A stretch of 64,000 bases of DNA, from the NCBI RefSeq assembly GCF_000430885.1, contig NZ_AUMW01000002.1, forward strand, positions 62,001 to 126,000. The letters are read 5' to 3'. The notes beneath the pieces were generated by a model, which ran no database searches, was not told where the DNA came from, and saw only the letters and a list, made by a program, of their open reading frames with translations. The stretch's first letter is position 1, and each line of letters opens with the position of its first letter. Below, one piece after another: positions 1 to 9,152 of this stretch. A program made the translations under genes and the position numbers. Source of the DNA: Desulfotruncus alcoholivorax DSM 16058. Its GTDB lineage: Bacteria > Bacillota > Desulfotomaculia > Desulfotomaculales > Desulfallaceae.

Positions 1-1117
1 CCATATCCGGAATCCAACGGGTATGGGTCTTTTCGTAAATAAAGCCGATCATGGAGAAGAACAGGGCCGCCATTACACCATGGGCAAACATATTGGCCAC
101 GGCACCGTTAAGACCGATAACGTCCATACAGGCCACAGCCAGAATAACATAACCCATGTGACTGACGCTGGAATAACCTACAACGTATTTCAGGTCTTTT
201 TGGGCCAGCGCGCCCATTGCGGCATAAGCCACTCCGATAACGCCGAACACCGCCATGTAGGGGGCCCAGAATTTGGCACCGAGCGGCAGCATGTACAGCG
301 CTATTTTTACCAAACCATAGCCGCCGATCTTTTTCAAAACACCGGCGTGAATCATACTAACGGCTGTAGGAGCGCCGGCGTAACCGTCAGGTGACCAGGA
401 GTGGAACGGCCACATCGATATCAGTGAGCCAAAGCCCAACAGCATTAAGGCAAACAGCCAGGTCTGGTCGAAGGGCGACAACTGCTGCGCCGCCGCGGCC
501 AGCCCGGTAAAGCTCATATCGGGAGTTCCGGTAATGGCGGTTGTTTTTACGAACAACGCGATCACGCCGACCAGCAGGAAGGCGCTACCGATCAGCAGGT
601 AGATGGTCAGTTTCATACCGGCGTATTCTTTAGTCACACGCTTGGAGCTGCCCCAGATCACGACCATGATGTAGATGGGGATAACCACAACTTCATAGAA
701 CAACAGGAAGATAAACAGGTCGTGAGCGATAAATGTGCCCATAACCCCGGTTATTAACAGCATCAGCAGAATAAAGAATTCTCTGGGACGGTTGTTTACG
801 TTCCAGGAGGCAAAAACCGCCGAGAAACCAATCAAGTTGGTTAACAGCAGCATCGGCAGACTAATGCCGTCGGCAGCCAGGAAAAACGTAACGCCCAGGT
901 CTTTAATCCACGGCATGTTGTTTCCAAAAACAAACTGCAGCCCGCCTATTTCCTGGTTATAGGTAAAGTAGGCAAACAGGCTCAGGGCCAGTGATACAAA
1001 CGTTCCCACCGCGGCGATGCACCTGATCAGCATGTGTTCTTCCCTGGGCACAAATGCAAGGATTAACGCCGCAGCCACCGGAGCCAGCAGTATGGCTAAC
1101 AGGATTGGAAAATCCAC
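1..1117 (-). CDS. nuoM: NADH-quinone oxidoreductase subunit M (NuoM), 3' part outside window
   Basis: I translated this from the minus strand. It starts at a GTG (1117) that shares one base with the nuoL stop (TAGTG), so the two are probably translationally coupled. About 372 codons are open to the window edge. The product is a proton-pumping antiporter-like membrane subunit of complex I. It shows the family's hydrophobic segments and the conserved stretch around WPFHSWSPDGYAGAPTAV, followed by VSMIHAG. It is last of the visible nuo genes, and a nuoN would be expected next, beyond the edge. The identity is clear, and only the C-terminus is missing. Confidence 0.95.
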   Translation of the reverse strand, partial: MDFPILLAILLAPVAAALILAFVPREEHMLIRCIAAVGTFVSLALSLFAYFTYNQEIGGLQFVFGNNMPWIKDLGVTFFLAADGISLPMLLLTNLIGFSAVFASWNVNNRPREFFILLMLLITGVMGTFIAHDLFIFLLFYEVVVIPIYIMVVIWGSSKRVTKEYAGMKLTIYLLIGSAFLLVGVIALFVKTTAITGTPDMSFTGLAAAAQQLSPFDQTWLFALMLLGFGSLISMWPFHSWSPDGYAGAPTAVSMIHAGVLKKIGGYGLVKIALYMLPLGAKFWAPYMAVFGVIGVAYAAMGALAQKDLKYVVGYSSVSHMGYVILAVACMDVIGLNGAVANMFAHGVMAALFFSMIGFIYEKTHTRWIPDM

Positions 1118-3054
1118 TATTTAACACCTCCCAGAACCAGGCCGGCGGCAGTTGTTGAGCCGCTAAACGCCATTAGCACGGCCACAGCCAAAACACCCAG
1201 GAAGAAAACCAAAACATAGTTTTGCAACCGGCCGGACTGGAACACCCGCAGCCCGTCGCCGGACAGCCTGGCAAACGCACCGATGCCGTTGACTATTCCG
1301 TCAACCACATAAATATCGAACAGATAGAAGAGCTTTGCGGTTCCATCAACCAAGGCGTGATTAAACCACAGGTACAGCTCGTCAATATAGTACTTGTTGT
1401 AAAGCATCCGGTATACCGGACCGAACCATTCCGCCATTTTCCTGGCGCGCTTCTTCTTGGCGTCTTTCAGGTACAAGGTATAGGCCAGGAAAATACCTGC
1501 CCCGGCCAGTACGATGGACAGCAGCATGGCCCCGTAATTTACCGGTCCCTCGTGTGCTTCCCCGAACCTGATCCACTCACCCCAAACATTATGCCACGGG
1601 GTGCCCAGCAGGCCGGCCAAACACGCGCCAACAGACAATACCAGCAGGGGCACGGTCATGGTCCAGGGTGACTCCTGGGGATGGTTCGCCGGGTTCTCTG
1701 CACCGAAGAAGGCCAGGAAGATCATGCGCCACATATAAAAGGCGGTCAGGAACGCAGTAAAGGCAGCCATGGCGAACAGCACATAATGCCCGCTGTTTAA
1801 AGCGGAGACAAGGATTTCGTCCTTACTCCAAAAGCCGGCAAACGGCGGGATACCGGCAATGGCCAAACCGCCAATGACAAATGTCCAGGCAGTGATGGGC
1901 ATTTTCTTCACCAGACCGCCCATTTCCCATACGTCCGCCTTATGGTGCAATGCGGTGAGTACACTACCGGCGCCAAGGAACATCAGCGCTTTGAAAAACG
2001 CGTGCGTCCACAGGTGGAACATACTGGCGCTCAAACTGCCGACACCCAGGGCCAACATCATATAACCCAGCTGGCTGACGGTGGAATAAGCCAGAATCCT
2101 TTTAATTTCCCTTTGGGTTATAGCGATGGTTGCGGCAAACAGCGCGGTAAAACCGCCTGTCACAGCCACCAATTGCATCGCTGACGGCACCTCATGGAAC
2201 AAGAACATGGTACGGCCCACCAGGTAAACACCCGCGACAACCATGGTGGCAGCGTGGATCAAGGCGCTGACCGGAGTAGGGCCTTCCATGGCGTCGGGCA
2301 ACCACACGTGCAGCGGAAACTGGCCTGATTTCCCGATCGGCCCGATAAATACCAGCACGGCGATCAACGTAAGCATACCGAAAGAGGTGAACTCTTCAAA
2401 GTGTTCAATCTTGCCGGCCAGTTCAGTTAAATTCAAGGTACCGAAGACAATTTGCAGGGAAAGCAAACCGAGCAGCAGCCCGAAGTCTGCTATACGGCAG
2501 GTGACAAAGGCCTTTTTGGCCGCCTCCCTGGCCGATATCTTATGCGTATAGAACCCGATCAACAGATAAGAACACAGGCCCACCAACTCCCAGGCCACAA
2601 ACATTTGCAGCAGGTTGCTGGAGAGAACCAGCAGGAGCATGGAAGCCCCGAATAAAGACAGGTACGAGAAGAAAACCGAGTAACCAGGGTCTCCTTTCAT
2701 GTAACCTATTGAATACAGGAAGATAAACGTGGCAATAAATGATACCATAAACAGCATCATCGCCGATACGGGGTCAAGCTGCACCCCGACGTCTATCCTT
2801 AAATCCGGCATTCCCGGCAGTCCCAGGGAAAACCAGCGTGTTGCATAAACCAGCGGTTTCTCCACATATTCATGATTGGTAAAAATCCCGATCGCCGCCA
2901 GAGTGGCAAAGAAGCAGGCAGTCGCCATTGATCCCACCGCAACGATGGCGCTCAACAATTGCCATGGCCGGGCAAGGAACACTATAACCACAAAGGCACA
3001 GGCGGGAAGGAGCGGCACCAACCATGCATGCTGCATTGCAAATTCAACAAGCAT
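1117..3054 (-). CDS. nuoL: NADH-quinone oxidoreductase subunit L (NuoL)
   Basis: This is the largest antiporter-like proton-pumping subunit of complex I, in the cytoplasmic membrane, at 645 residues (usual length 600-660). Family motifs are visible: WELVGLCSYLLIGF near residue 155, the HVWLPDAMEGPTPVSALIHAATMV block near 250, and the discontinuous helix region with KD near the middle. The C-terminus carries the long amphipathic region with the YNKYYIDELYL motif near 560, typical of the NuoL lateral helix. It follows nuoK by 33 bp and overlaps nuoM by one base in the same operon. Confidence 0.97.
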   Translation of the reverse strand: MLVEFAMQHAWLVPLLPACAFVVIVFLARPWQLLSAIVAVGSMATACFFATLAAIGIFTNHEYVEKPLVYATRWFSLGLPGMPDLRIDVGVQLDPVSAMMLFMVSFIATFIFLYSIGYMKGDPGYSVFFSYLSLFGASMLLLVLSSNLLQMFVAWELVGLCSYLLIGFYTHKISAREAAKKAFVTCRIADFGLLLGLLSLQIVFGTLNLTELAGKIEHFEEFTSFGMLTLIAVLVFIGPIGKSGQFPLHVWLPDAMEGPTPVSALIHAATMVVAGVYLVGRTMFLFHEVPSAMQLVAVTGGFTALFAATIAITQREIKRILAYSTVSQLGYMMLALGVGSLSASMFHLWTHAFFKALMFLGAGSVLTALHHKADVWEMGGLVKKMPITAWTFVIGGLAIAGIPPFAGFWSKDEILVSALNSGHYVLFAMAAFTAFLTAFYMWRMIFLAFFGAENPANHPQESPWTMTVPLLVLSVGACLAGLLGTPWHNVWGEWIRFGEAHEGPVNYGAMLLSIVLAGAGIFLAYTLYLKDAKKKRARKMAEWFGPVYRMLYNKYYIDELYLWFNHALVDGTAKLFYLFDIYVVDGIVNGIGAFARLSGDGLRVFQSGRLQNYVLVFFLGVLAVAVLMAFSGSTTAAGLVLGGVK

Positions 3055-3087
3055 TATCTAAAGCACCTACCTTCACTAATGAAAATC

Positions 3088-3402
3088 CTACCATTTTAGC
3101 CAGTCGAAATCATCAAGATTTACAGACAGCCTATTGCGGTAGATGGCTATGATGATGGCCAATCCTACCCCCACTTCGGCGGCGGCCACAGTAATAACGA
3201 AAATGGAGAAAATCTGCCCGACGAAGTCGGCCGGTGTAATATATTTACTGAAGGCCACCAGGTTGATATTCACCGCGTTGAGCATCAGTTCAATACAGAT
3301 CAGAACGGCCACGGCGTTTCTTTTGGTCAGTACCCCGAATAAGCCGATACTGAAGAGGAGCGCTGAGAGCACCACATAATGCGTCAGGCTAATTGCCGGC
3401 AT
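3088..3402 (-). CDS. nuoK: NADH-quinone oxidoreductase subunit K (NuoK)
   Basis: This is a small three-helix membrane subunit of complex I, 104 residues, the normal length. It carries the conserved acidic residues in membrane helices: [17 protein letters not shown] near residue 35 and [17 protein letters not shown] near 75. Its start lies inside the nuoJ 3' end (14-bp overlap), with a GAGGTG ribosome site just upstream, which points to coupled translation. Confidence 0.97.
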   Translation of the reverse strand: MPAISLTHYVVLSALLFSIGLFGVLTKRNAVAVLICIELMLNAVNINLVAFSKYITPADFVGQIFSIFVITVAAAEVGVGLAIIIAIYRNRLSVNLDDFDWLKW

Positions 3403-3919
3403 TGGCCTTCACCTCCTCATCCCTGGCTATAACAATGGCGCCGATTAAAGCCACCAGCAGCAGCAGCGCGGCTACCTCAAAGGGGATCACGTATTTGCTC
3501 AGCATGAGTTCCCCGATTGCCTGAACGGTATTGGCCGGAACTTCTCCCGCCGCAACCAGATCGGTCCAGGCGGTGCGGCCGGCAAATACGGCACACATGG
3601 CAACAACCAAAGCCACCAGGCCGGCCCCGGCAAAAGTCTGCCGGTTGAACAGGTTGGTTGCCTTCATATCTGAACGCTGAATCAACATGATACCGAAAAC
3701 CACCATGATACATACTGCTCCGGCGTACACCAGCACCTGCACAGCAGCCAGGAAATCGGCATCCAACAATAAAAACAGTCCGCCCATGGCAATAAAGGTC
3801 ACCGCTAAAAACAAAACGGAGTGTACTATGTTGCGCGCGAATATCACCAGAGTGGCATTACCCAAAATAGTTATGGCCAGGCCGTAAAAAGCTATTACAC
3901 TGTAGATACTGGTTTCCAT
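3389..3919 (-). CDS. nuoJ: NADH-quinone oxidoreductase subunit J (NuoJ)
   Basis: This is a membrane subunit of complex I with five predicted helices and 176 residues. The family hallmark is the segment [18 protein letters not shown] near residue 60, equivalent to the conserved TM3 with its pi-bulge. A GGAGGG site precedes the ATG. It sits between nuoI (3-bp gap) and nuoK (overlap) in the usual order. Confidence 0.96.
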   Translation of the reverse strand: METSIYSVIAFYGLAITILGNATLVIFARNIVHSVLFLAVTFIAMGGLFLLLDADFLAAVQVLVYAGAVCIMVVFGIMLIQRSDMKATNLFNRQTFAGAGLVALVVAMCAVFAGRTAWTDLVAAGEVPANTVQAIGELMLSKYVIPFEVAALLLLVALIGAIVIARDEEVKANAGN

Positions 3920-3922
3920 TTG

Positions 3923-4456
3923 TTACTGACCCTCCTTATCGGAAGCCTTGCCGGCGGCAACCTCGGTTTGGGCTGCGGGTTCAGCTGGCTTTTCGGCCTT
4001 AGCTTTGGGCTTCGGCTTGGGCTTTTCTTTGTCCCCGGCCTTGGCCGCCGGTTCTTCCTCCTCCAACGGCTCGGCAGGCGCCTCCCTCTCTACCAATACC
4101 AGAGGGATATCACGATAAAAATACTGGTTCATGTTAAAATCCTTGGAAAAATGCAGCGCGTCTTTATTGCAAGACTCAACACATAAACCGCAAAACAGGC
4201 AGTACTGGATTTTCATTTTATAACCGGTCATATACTGTTTTTTGCCTACTTTTTGTTTCTCAATGCTGATTACCTTGTTCGGGCAAGCGTTGGCGCACAA
4301 CCCGCAGGCTATACATTTGTCAACGTCCAGCACGAACCTGCCGTGGAAACGTTCCGGAACCGTATGCTGCTCATCCGGGTATTGCACGGTAAGCTTTGGC
4401 GCCCAAAACTCCTTCCAGGTAATTTGCAGACCTTTGATCAACCCTTTACCAAACAT
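3923..4456 (-). CDS. nuoI: NADH-quinone oxidoreductase subunit I (NuoI) with charged C-terminal tail
   Basis: This is a ferredoxin-type peripheral-arm subunit that carries electrons to the quinone site through two [4Fe-4S] clusters. Both motifs are present: CIACGLCANACPNKV near residue 48 and CLFCGLCVESCNKDAL near 87. The fold ends around residue 130. The last ~45 residues form a Pro/Lys/Glu/Ala-rich tail (for example KPKPKPKAKAEKP) that is not part of the standard subunit and is probably disordered. The gene lies 4 bp after nuoH. Confidence 0.96.
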   Translation of the reverse strand: MFGKGLIKGLQITWKEFWAPKLTVQYPDEQHTVPERFHGRFVLDVDKCIACGLCANACPNKVISIEKQKVGKKQYMTGYKMKIQYCLFCGLCVESCNKDALHFSKDFNMNQYFYRDIPLVLVEREAPAEPLEEEEPAAKAGDKEKPKPKPKAKAEKPAEPAAQTEVAAGKASDKEGQ

Positions 4457-4460
4457 GCCA

Positions 4461-5513
4461 TCACCACCCCATCGCCTGGTAAATTTTCATCCCTATACCG
4501 GTTATAAAGATGTTGGCCAGGGCAAGGGGTACCAGGACCTTCCAGCTGAACCCCATGAGCTGGTCCACCCTGATCCGTGGATAAGTCCAGCGCAGCTGCA
4601 TCACGATGAATATCAAGGCGTACATCTTCAGGAAAAACCATACCCAGGAAGGAATGAAGGTCAGGCCGAAGGGGGCGTGCCAGCCGCCAAAGAACATAAT
4701 GGTGGCCATGGCGCAAATCACCATAATGTTCGCATATTCGGCCAGGAAGTACATGGCAAAGGCCATTCCGCCGTACTCGGTATATGGTCCGGCTATAATC
4801 TCGGACTCACCTTCCACCAAGTCGAAAGGACAGCGGTTGGTTTCAGCTACAGCGGCCGCGAAATAAATCAGAAAAGCAACCGGTTGGGTAAATATGAACC
4901 AGGTATGTTCCTGAGCTGCGATAATATCCGACATATTCATACTGCCCACAATCATAATCACGCCCAACAAGCCCAACACCAACGGCAGCTCATAGCTGAC
5001 CATCTGGGCCACTACACGCATGGCACCGATCAGGGAATATTTGCTGTTTGACGCCCAGCCGCCCATCCAGAAAATCATGGTGGACAATGAAGCTATGGCC
5101 AGCAGGTAAAACACCCCGATATTCATGTCAATGGCAGCCATGTTTTTACCAAAGGGAATTACTGCAAAAACCATTAAAGTAGGCACAAAAATCAGCACGG
5201 GAGAAATTAAGAATACGGCTATGTCCGCTTTTTTGGGTATAATAATCTCCTTACTGATTAACTTGCCTATATCAGCCGTGGTTTGCAAAAGTCCCTTGGG
5301 ACCGACCCGGTTGGGGCCAATACGGGCCTGCATGTAGGCGGCAACCTTGCGCTCCATGTAAACCAGCCACAGAGCGTTAATCAATATAAATACGAGGATA
5401 GCCACAAGCTTGACCAGCATTACGATGGCCTCGTTTATCTCTACGGGTACGCCGACACCACCGAGAAGAGCTCTAAGCCATTGGGCTATACCTACAAATA
5501 AATTTTCCAACAT
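4461..5513 (-). CDS. nuoH: NADH-quinone oxidoreductase subunit H (NuoH)
   Basis: This is the membrane subunit that joins the peripheral and membrane arms and forms part of the quinone chamber. It has 350 residues. Conserved loops are visible: VAAYMQARIGPNRVGPKGLL near residue 53, SLSTMIFWMGGWASNSKYSLIGAMR near 137, and AETNRCPFDLVEGESEI near 220. It is followed at once by nuoI. It directly follows nuoD, where NADH-module genes (nuoEFG) sit in 14-subunit operons, and none is present here. Confidence 0.97.
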   Translation of the reverse strand: MLENLFVGIAQWLRALLGGVGVPVEINEAIVMLVKLVAILVFILINALWLVYMERKVAAYMQARIGPNRVGPKGLLQTTADIGKLISKEIIIPKKADIAVFLISPVLIFVPTLMVFAVIPFGKNMAAIDMNIGVFYLLAIASLSTMIFWMGGWASNSKYSLIGAMRVVAQMVSYELPLVLGLLGVIMIVGSMNMSDIIAAQEHTWFIFTQPVAFLIYFAAAVAETNRCPFDLVEGESEIIAGPYTEYGGMAFAMYFLAEYANIMVICAMATIMFFGGWHAPFGLTFIPSWVWFFLKMYALIFIVMQLRWTYPRIRVDQLMGFSWKVLVPLALANIFITGIGMKIYQAMGW

Positions 5514-5542
5514 GCCTCTTCTCCCCTATGATCCCGTATTTG

Positions 5543-6646
5543 TTAACAGTCCACTTCACCAAGAACTATATCAATGCTGCTAAGAATAGCTACGACGTCT
5601 GCAAGCAGGTAACCGCGCACCATTTCATCCAGGTAACCCAGGTTGATAAATGACGGCCTGCGTACGTGCACACGATAGGGCTTGTTGCTGCCGTCGCTTA
5701 CAACATAATACCCGATGATGCCTTTGGAGCTTTCTATTTCGTGGTAAACCTCACCCTTGGGCGGCTTTAAGACTTTGGGCACCTTACCGATAACCGGGCC
5801 GTCCACTTCCTTGATTTGCTCGACAGCCTGCTGAATAATCCGCACGGATTGTTCCATTTCCAGCATCCGGCACAAGAAACGGTCGAAACAGTCACCGTTT
5901 TCGCCCAGCGGAACTTCAAAGTCAAACCGGTCGTAAACCCCGTACGGTCTGGCTTTCCGCAGGTCGTAATTAACCCCGCTGCCCCTTAAAGTAGGTCCAC
6001 TCAAGCTGTAGTTAATCGCGGTCTCAGGCGAAAGTATACCGATAAACTTGGTCCGGGCCTGAAAAATTTCGTTCCCGGTAATTAGCCCCTGGTATTCTTC
6101 AATATAGCCGGGCATCTCGTCCATCAGCTTTTTAAGTCTGTCCAGCCAGCCCTCGGGCGCGTCATCCGCCACACCACCGATACGGGCATAGCTCAGGGTC
6201 ATCCTGGAACCGGTCAACTCCTCAAGCAAGTCCATTATTTTTTCCCGCTCACGGAAACAAAGCAGGAAACCGGTAAAAGCTCCGATATCCAAAGCATTAA
6301 CGCCAATACCTATCAAGTGGCTGGCAATACGTGAAAGCTCACCTGAAATAACTCTCAGGTACTCGGCCCGCTCCGGCACTTCTATACCCATCAATTTTTC
6401 CACAGCCTGGACATAACCAAGATTTTGCAGCATTGCCGCCAGGTAGTCCATCCTGTCGGTATAAGGAATTACCTGGGTATAAGTGCGCGCCTCAGCCAGT
6501 TTTTCAATCCCCCGGTGCAAATAGCCGCAAACCGGCTCACCTTTGACGATTCTTTCCCCGTCCAGGGTGAGAATGATCTGAAAGACACCGTGGGTACTGG
6601 GGTGCTGTGGACCAAAGTTTAGAAAATATTCTTGTGTCCTTAACAT
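5543..6646 (-). CDS. nuoD: NADH-quinone oxidoreductase subunit D (NuoD)
   Basis: This is the 49-kDa peripheral subunit, related to NiFe-hydrogenase large subunits, that shapes the quinone pocket. It has 367 residues. It begins with the conserved [15 protein letters not shown], containing the quinone-pocket His, continues through [13 protein letters not shown], and ends with the family C-terminus [13 protein letters not shown]. An AGAGGTG site precedes the ATG. NuoC and NuoD are separate here, not fused as in E. coli. Confidence 0.97.
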   Translation of the reverse strand: MLRTQEYFLNFGPQHPSTHGVFQIILTLDGERIVKGEPVCGYLHRGIEKLAEARTYTQVIPYTDRMDYLAAMLQNLGYVQAVEKLMGIEVPERAEYLRVISGELSRIASHLIGIGVNALDIGAFTGFLLCFREREKIMDLLEELTGSRMTLSYARIGGVADDAPEGWLDRLKKLMDEMPGYIEEYQGLITGNEIFQARTKFIGILSPETAINYSLSGPTLRGSGVNYDLRKARPYGVYDRFDFEVPLGENGDCFDRFLCRMLEMEQSVRIIQQAVEQIKEVDGPVIGKVPKVLKPPKGEVYHEIESSKGIIGYYVVSDGSNKPYRVHVRRPSFINLGYLDEMVRGYLLADVVAILSSIDIVLGEVDC

Positions 6647-6674
6647 TTGCTACACCTCTTATCCCCCGAATGGG

Positions 6675-7121
6675 TTACTCCCTGCCGCCTTCCCACTGGA
6701 AGTCTTTGCGCAGCGGGTGTCCTTCAAATTGATCGTCCAGTAAAATGCGTTTAAGGTTGGGATGACCCGTAAATGCGATACCCAGCAGGTCATATATTTC
6801 TCTTTCCTGCCAGTTGGCCCCGCCCCAGATGGGAAATACGGAAGGCAATTCGGGATTATCCCTGTCGACGTCAGTTTTGACCATCAGTGAGTAGCCCTTT
6901 TCAATAGAATTGATATTGTAAACTACTTGAAACTTATTTTCCTCCGGATAATCCACCGCTGTTTCATTGGTTAAATAATCCAGCGCAAATTCATCTTTTA
7001 AAGCCTGCATGAATTCCAGCAGCTTATCCCTGGGAACAGTGACGGTCATCGCTTCGTCAACTTCAATATAGCCGAATTTTTGTTTTATTTCATCTACAGG
7101 CGCGATCTTTTCTTTAGCCAT
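6675..7121 (-). CDS. nuoC: NADH-quinone oxidoreductase subunit C (NuoC)
   Basis: This is the 30-kDa peripheral subunit, 148 residues. It shows the signature WGGANWQEREIYDLLGIAFTGHP near residue 100, then LKRILLDDQFEGHPLRKDF close to the C-terminus. Its ATG shares one base with the nuoB stop (TAATG), which indicates coupling. It stabilises the NuoB/D core. Confidence 0.97.
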   Translation of the reverse strand: MAKEKIAPVDEIKQKFGYIEVDEAMTVTVPRDKLLEFMQALKDEFALDYLTNETAVDYPEENKFQVVYNINSIEKGYSLMVKTDVDRDNPELPSVFPIWGGANWQEREIYDLLGIAFTGHPNLKRILLDDQFEGHPLRKDFQWEGGRE

Positions 7122-7711
7122 TATCCCGTCACCGCCTTACCCTTGTTGAGGAGCCGCTCCCTTTTATCAAGGATCTTATCCTTCAACATTAGAAATGCTT
7201 CCAGTATCGCGTCGGGCCTGGGTGGGCAACCCGGTACATAAACATCAACGGGCACGACTTTATTGGCGCCGGGTATTACATAATAAGAATCGACGAACGG
7301 GCCGCCGGAAATGGCGCAGCTGCCTACGGCAATGCACCACTTGGGTTCGGACATTTGTTCCCACAGCCGGACCACGAAAGGAGCAGCCTTTTTGGTGATG
7401 GTGCCGGCCACCACCATCACGTCGGCTTGGCGCGGCGTGCCCCGCATAACTTCGTAACCAAAACGGGACAGGTCATAGCGGGGGCCGTTGGCGCCCATCA
7501 GGGCCTCAATGGCGCAGCAAGCCAAGCCGAAACCAAGCGGCCAAATGGAGTGGGCCCTGGCCAGGTTCAATATTTTCTCCAAAGGTTCCAGGGAAACCAC
7601 CCTTTTTATCTCATACAGGTTGTGATAATCCGGATTGGCCCCAAAGTATTCAGGGGCCCAAATATCCTTTTTAGCTGCTTCAATTTGTGCTTTCCCTTTG
7701 TTCACTTCCAT
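7121..7711 (-). CDS. nuoB: NADH-quinone oxidoreductase subunit B (NuoB)
   Basis: This is the 20-kDa subunit that binds terminal cluster N2. Cluster ligands are visible in [10 protein letters not shown] (tandem Cys), in [11 protein letters not shown], and in [16 protein letters not shown] chose the ATG at 7711 (196 residues) because an AAGGAAGG ribosome site lies just upstream and the frame then starts MEVNKGK. A longer frame with ten more residues exists, but it would run deeper into nuoA. The preferred start overlaps the nuoA end by 10 bp. Confidence 0.96.
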   Translation of the reverse strand: MEVNKGKAQIEAAKKDIWAPEYFGANPDYHNLYEIKRVVSLEPLEKILNLARAHSIWPLGFGLACCAIEALMGANGPRYDLSRFGYEVMRGTPRQADVMVVAGTITKKAAPFVVRLWEQMSEPKWCIAVGSCAISGGPFVDSYYVIPGANKVVPVDVYVPGCPPRPDAILEAFLMLKDKILDKRERLLNKGKAVTG

Positions 7712-8055
7712 TCCAACGCACCTTCCTTCCAGGCGTACCACAAGCCCACAATCAAAATGAAAATAAATATAATCATCTCAATAAACGCAAATAATCCCAG
7801 GCTCTGGAATTTAACCGCCCAGGGATAAAGGTAAATTGTTTCAACATCGAAGATAACAAAAAGTAATGCGTAAAGAAAATAACTGGTTCTAAATTGCACC
7901 CAAGTGGGGCCTTGCGTCGGCAAGCCGCATTCATACTCCTCCAGCTTGACCGGATTATTTCGCCTGGGGTGAATTAAAAAAGAGGTTACTATTCCCCCTG
8001 CCCCAAAAACAATTGCTACTGCAAAGAAGATAAATACACCCGCCCAGTCTGACAC
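7702..8055 (-). CDS. nuoA: NADH-quinone oxidoreductase subunit A (NuoA)
   Basis: This is the first gene of the nuo operon, a three-helix membrane subunit. It shows [23 protein letters not shown], followed by the conserved [18 protein letters not shown] prefer the GTG at 8055 (117 residues) because a strong GGGGGGAGA ribosome site lies six bases before it. Upstream in-frame starts would add a Met-rich leader that the family lacks. No convincing promoter was identified in the 200 bp upstream, which hold repeats. Confidence 0.95.
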   Translation of the reverse strand: MSDWAGVFIFFAVAIVFGAGGIVTSFLIHPRRNNPVKLEEYECGLPTQGPTWVQFRTSYFLYALLFVIFDVETIYLYPWAVKFQSLGLFAFIEMIIFIFILIVGLWYAWKEGALEWK

Positions 8056-8160
8056 TATTCTCCCCCCTTTCATCATAAAATTCATCATTAAACAACCTAT
8101 TGCCAAACTATAGACCGGGTTAAGATTGTGAATTCAGTAACTCCCCGGCCTAAATTAATT

Positions 8161-8200
8161 GTTGGAGACATTCCTATAACCCTAAAGTTACGACCCGAAC
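8161..8200 (+). repeat. partial copy of dispersed repeat family A
   Basis: The stretch GGAGACATTCCT...TTACGACCCGAA repeats the left half of the full element that starts at 8205, without the right arm. It lies in the gap between nuoA and rnhB. Confidence 0.6.
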
Positions 8201-8204
8201 TTCA

Positions 8205-8266
8205 TTGGGGACATTCCTCCGGCCCCCGAGTTGCGACCCGGAAGAGGAGGTGTGTCTCCTTTCCTA
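8205..8266 (+). repeat. dispersed inverted repeat family A, copy 1
   Basis: The left arm GGGGACATTCCTCC and right arm GGAGGTGTGTCTCC can pair as a hairpin, with a short central block (CGGCCCCCGAGTTGCGACCC). The element ends at the rnhB stop codon. Related copies lie near 13153, 18121 and 25745. It is small, carries no gene, and could be a REP/MITE-like element. Confidence 0.75.
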
Positions 8267-9055
8267 TTTGCGCCCGCCAATCAACTGTTTGACTGGCGCA
8301 AACCCACGCCGGTGAACGGGACACGGTCCAAACGCAGACAGGGCCGCCAAATGAAAGGCGGTACCATATCCCCTGTGGCGATCAAAGCCGTACTCGGGAT
8401 AAAGCAGGTGCAGTACATCCATCAACCTGTCCCTGGTAACCTTGGCCACCACTGAAGCCGCGGCAATCGACGGGCACAGCCCGTCTCCGCCCACCACGGC
8501 CCTCTGCGCCGTATTTATATCCGGCAGCTCAAATTTACCGTCAACGAGTAAAAAGCCGGGCTTTATACTCAACCCGTCAACCGCACGCAGCATGGCCAGC
8601 ATAGACGCGTGGTGAATATTTAGCATTTCAATTTCGCCCACCGTAGCCACGCCAACGGCCCAATCCAAGGCAACTTTTTTAATTCCGGCATCCAGCAATT
8701 CACGTTTGGCCGGAGTTAATTTCTTAGAATCGTCCAATTCTTCCAGCAAATAATCAGCCGGTAAAACAACGGCGGCAGCGACGACCGGTCCGGCCAGCGG
8801 CCCCCGGCCAGCCTCATCCACTCCTGCCACAAGGCCGGACCCGGAACCCACAAGCCCCCGTTCGTAGCTCTGCATTTTACAATGGCGCTGCAGCAATGCA
8901 TCTTTTTTTTGCTGCAAAACCATATAGCGGTTGTATAAATCCTTCACTGCGGACCTTTTATCAACCGCCATAGCTGATAGTAATCCTGCAGCAGGATTAC
9001 TGCCTTTTTCAAGTAATACCTTAATTTCCGATACGGTCAGGGAGCTAATATCCAC
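8264..9055 (-). CDS. rnhB: ribonuclease HII
   Basis: This cleaves the RNA strand of RNA-DNA hybrids and removes single ribonucleotides from DNA. It has 263 residues and starts at a GTG preceded by CCGGAG. The catalytic core begins near residue 80 with VAGVDEAGRGPLAGPVVAAAV (first Asp-Glu pair), continues with DDSKKL, and has the later acidic site in LVDGKFELP and IAAASVVAKVTRDR. The ~75-residue N-terminal extension is common in Firmicute RNase HII. It is last in the ylxM-rnhB block, and its stop abuts repeat A1. Confidence 0.95.
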   Translation of the reverse strand: MDISSLTVSEIKVLLEKGSNPAAGLLSAMAVDKRSAVKDLYNRYMVLQQKKDALLQRHCKMQSYERGLVGSGSGLVAGVDEAGRGPLAGPVVAAAVVLPADYLLEELDDSKKLTPAKRELLDAGIKKVALDWAVGVATVGEIEMLNIHHASMLAMLRAVDGLSIKPGFLLVDGKFELPDINTAQRAVVGGDGLCPSIAAASVVAKVTRDRLMDVLHLLYPEYGFDRHRGYGTAFHLAALSAFGPCPVHRRGFAPVKQLIGGRK

Positions 9056-9152
9056 GCAACAACTCCGGCATAAAAGCTAGACTTATATTTTTTTTCTAGA
9101 TTGGCGACAAAATCCCTGCCCGTATCAAAATATTTTTAGGGTTTTTTGCTTA

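Noticed and set aside
4242-5051. Plus-strand open frame of 269 codons over nuoI and nuoH
   Set aside because: It is antisense to conserved complex I genes and has unusual composition with no motif.
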